From assembly GCA_030633365.1 (NCBI GenBank), contig DAOVSY010000197.1, positions 1-5,863 of the forward strand: DNA of 5,863 nt. The letters are read 5' to 3'. Made by a program: the position numbers and the translations under genes. This document shows, one piece after another, positions 5,048 to 5,863 of this stretch (position 1 is the first letter of the stretch; every line of letters begins with the position of its first letter). Below the pieces are notes generated by a model that was not told the DNA's origin, searched no databases, and was given only the letters and a program-made list of their open reading frames with translations. The DNA comes from Spirochaetaceae bacterium. Its GTDB lineage: Bacteria; Spirochaetota; Spirochaetia; B11-G9.

Positions 5048-5863
5048 TTATATATCTCTCCTGAATAACAGTTCTATTTTTTTCTTTCTTGATCTCCATA
5101 GAAACCATGATACCAGTCCTGCAAGGATTACTATAATTGGTATTCCAATAACAGCAAACCCTTTAATAAAAGATCTTTCCTCAGGGCTTGTTTCTCTTAA
5201 TGGGTTAAATGTCTGTCCCTTGCTTCTCATTTCTGCAAAGTCATCTCTATCATTTAGTTTATCTATTATATTATAAATAAAAACAGAATTAGGAGATATT
5301 CCGGATTGATCCAGTATGTTATCCATTAGAACGGTGGAGGTTCCAATTACAAATACTTTTCCAGTTTTTGTTTCTGAAATAAAATTGTCATTTTCAAATA
5401 TAGATGTAGAACTAATAAGACCTTCACCTTCGGTAAGAGGCTTTTCTGGAATCTCTTTTTCTGTAAAATAGCTAGTAATATTACCGTCTATAAGAGCTGC
5501 AAGAGGAAAACTGGTTTGATCTTCTTCGATTGGAGGAAAAATCATCATTGGATTGTATAGATTTATGTCGTCACTCATTTCCCAGCTTTTATTTGATGAG
5601 TTAAAAAGGATTTCAACATTTTTTGATTCATTTATATTTTCATCAATAACAAGTGGAGATGTATTTAAAAGTATCAGTCCCTTAATATTTTTCAAAAAAG
5701 GTAGTGATCTGTTTATATTTTCTGATTTAATTTCCGGAGCAAAATAAAATGTAGTTTCTGATAAACCTCCGGCAGAATCCCTGCCTATTTGCTTGTAACA
5801 GTTTTCATCCAATACATAGGAATTACTAATTTCAACACCATAATGTTTAATTAGATTTTCCAG
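5048..5863 (-). CDS. GldG-like ABC transporter auxiliary protein, N-terminus off window
   Basis: This is the C-terminal 271 residues of a GldG-like protein (ABC-type auxiliary component), open to the right edge. It begins in the domain's LxxYGVEISNSYVLDENCYKQ region, where GldG proteins typically read 'L..YGv.vnndlVLD'. Near the C-terminus come FVIGTSTVLMDN, NRDD-like LNDRDDFAEMRSKGQ (about 203-217) and FNPLRETSPEE, followed by a transmembrane helix (about 235-256, FAVIGIPIIVILAGLVSWFLW) and a basic tail RSRKKKIELLFRRD. The tail should be cytoplasmic and the large domain outside the membrane. A TTG at 5812-5810 is internal, not a start, because the reading frame and homology continue upstream. 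In known systems the ATPase and permease genes (gldA and gldF type) lie upstream, here presumably beyond 5863. The substrate or role in non-gliding bacteria is unknown. Confidence 0.87.
   Translation of the reverse strand: MENLIKHYGVEISNSYVLDENCYKQIGRDSAGGLSETTFYFAPEIKSENINRSLPFLKNIKGLILLNTSPLVIDENINESKNVEILFNSSNKSWEMSDDINLYNPMMIFPPIEEDQTSFPLAALIDGNITSYFTEKEIPEKPLTEGEGLISSTSIFENDNFISETKTGKVFVIGTSTVLMDNILDQSGISPNSVFIYNIIDKLNDRDDFAEMRSKGQTFNPLRETSPEERSFIKGFAVIGIPIIVILAGLVSWFLWRSRKKKIELLFRRDI

Noticed and set aside
5046..5108. Upstream ATG at 5108 for the DUF4340 gene
   Set aside because: It would overlap the GldG-like gene by 61 bases and place a charged stretch before the membrane anchor, while ATG 5045 has a good ribosome binding site at the expected distance.
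5810..5812. TTG at 5812-5810 as the start of the GldG-like protein
   Set aside because: The frame stays open to the window edge and the upstream residues (YGVEISNSYVLDE) belong to the conserved domain.

Overview
The window is AT-rich and looks like a low-GC bacterial chromosome. I think a spirochaete (Spirochaetales-like) is most likely. The reasons are a sugar-binding protein with a Sec signal peptide but no lipobox, ending in an 'FAGGDSEE'-type junction (implying a periplasm and outer membrane), and a GldG-like plus DUF4340 pair of the kind found in spirochaetes and Bacteroidetes. This assignment is inference from style and gene content; no marker gene is present.

Layout. Positions 1-1234 (minus) hold nearly all of an ABC sugar-binding lipid-free periplasmic protein, with its C-terminus and probably its permease genes beyond the left edge. 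Positions 1235-1375 are a divergent promoter/operator region. Positions 1376-2386 (plus) encode a LacI-family repressor, convergent with a uroporphyrinogen-decarboxylase-like (UroD family) protein at 2411-3679 (minus). Positions 3680-3891 are a second promoter/operator region. Positions 3892-4107 (plus) encode an unrecognised 71-residue protein. Positions 4128-5045 (minus) encode a DUF4340 membrane-anchored protein, sitting 2 bases downstream of a GldG-like protein that runs off the right edge (5048-5863).

How it fits together. The LacI-type repressor, the sugar-binding protein and the UroD-like protein appear to form one small local regulon. Each of the two minus-strand target genes has a promoter with a perfect TTGACA -35 box, bracketed by two AAACGTTT-centred palindromes whose centres lie 64 bp (sugar-binding gene) and 63 bp (UroD-like gene) apart, about six helical turns. 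The operator and -35 module is itself a 26-base direct repeat with one mismatch. The upstream operator of the sugar-binding gene sits almost midway between that gene's -35 and a mirrored -35 for lacI, so the repressor may also control itself. The lacI promoter places the start of transcription at or within a base or two of its ATG, and no ribosome binding site is visible, suggesting a leaderless message. The repressor has Leu where LacI and CcpA have Arg22, and the operators lack the G at the matching outer position.

The right-hand part is unrelated: the end of an ABC-type GldG/DUF4340 envelope operon of unknown function. No RNA genes, insertion sequences, CRISPR arrays or integration sites were seen.
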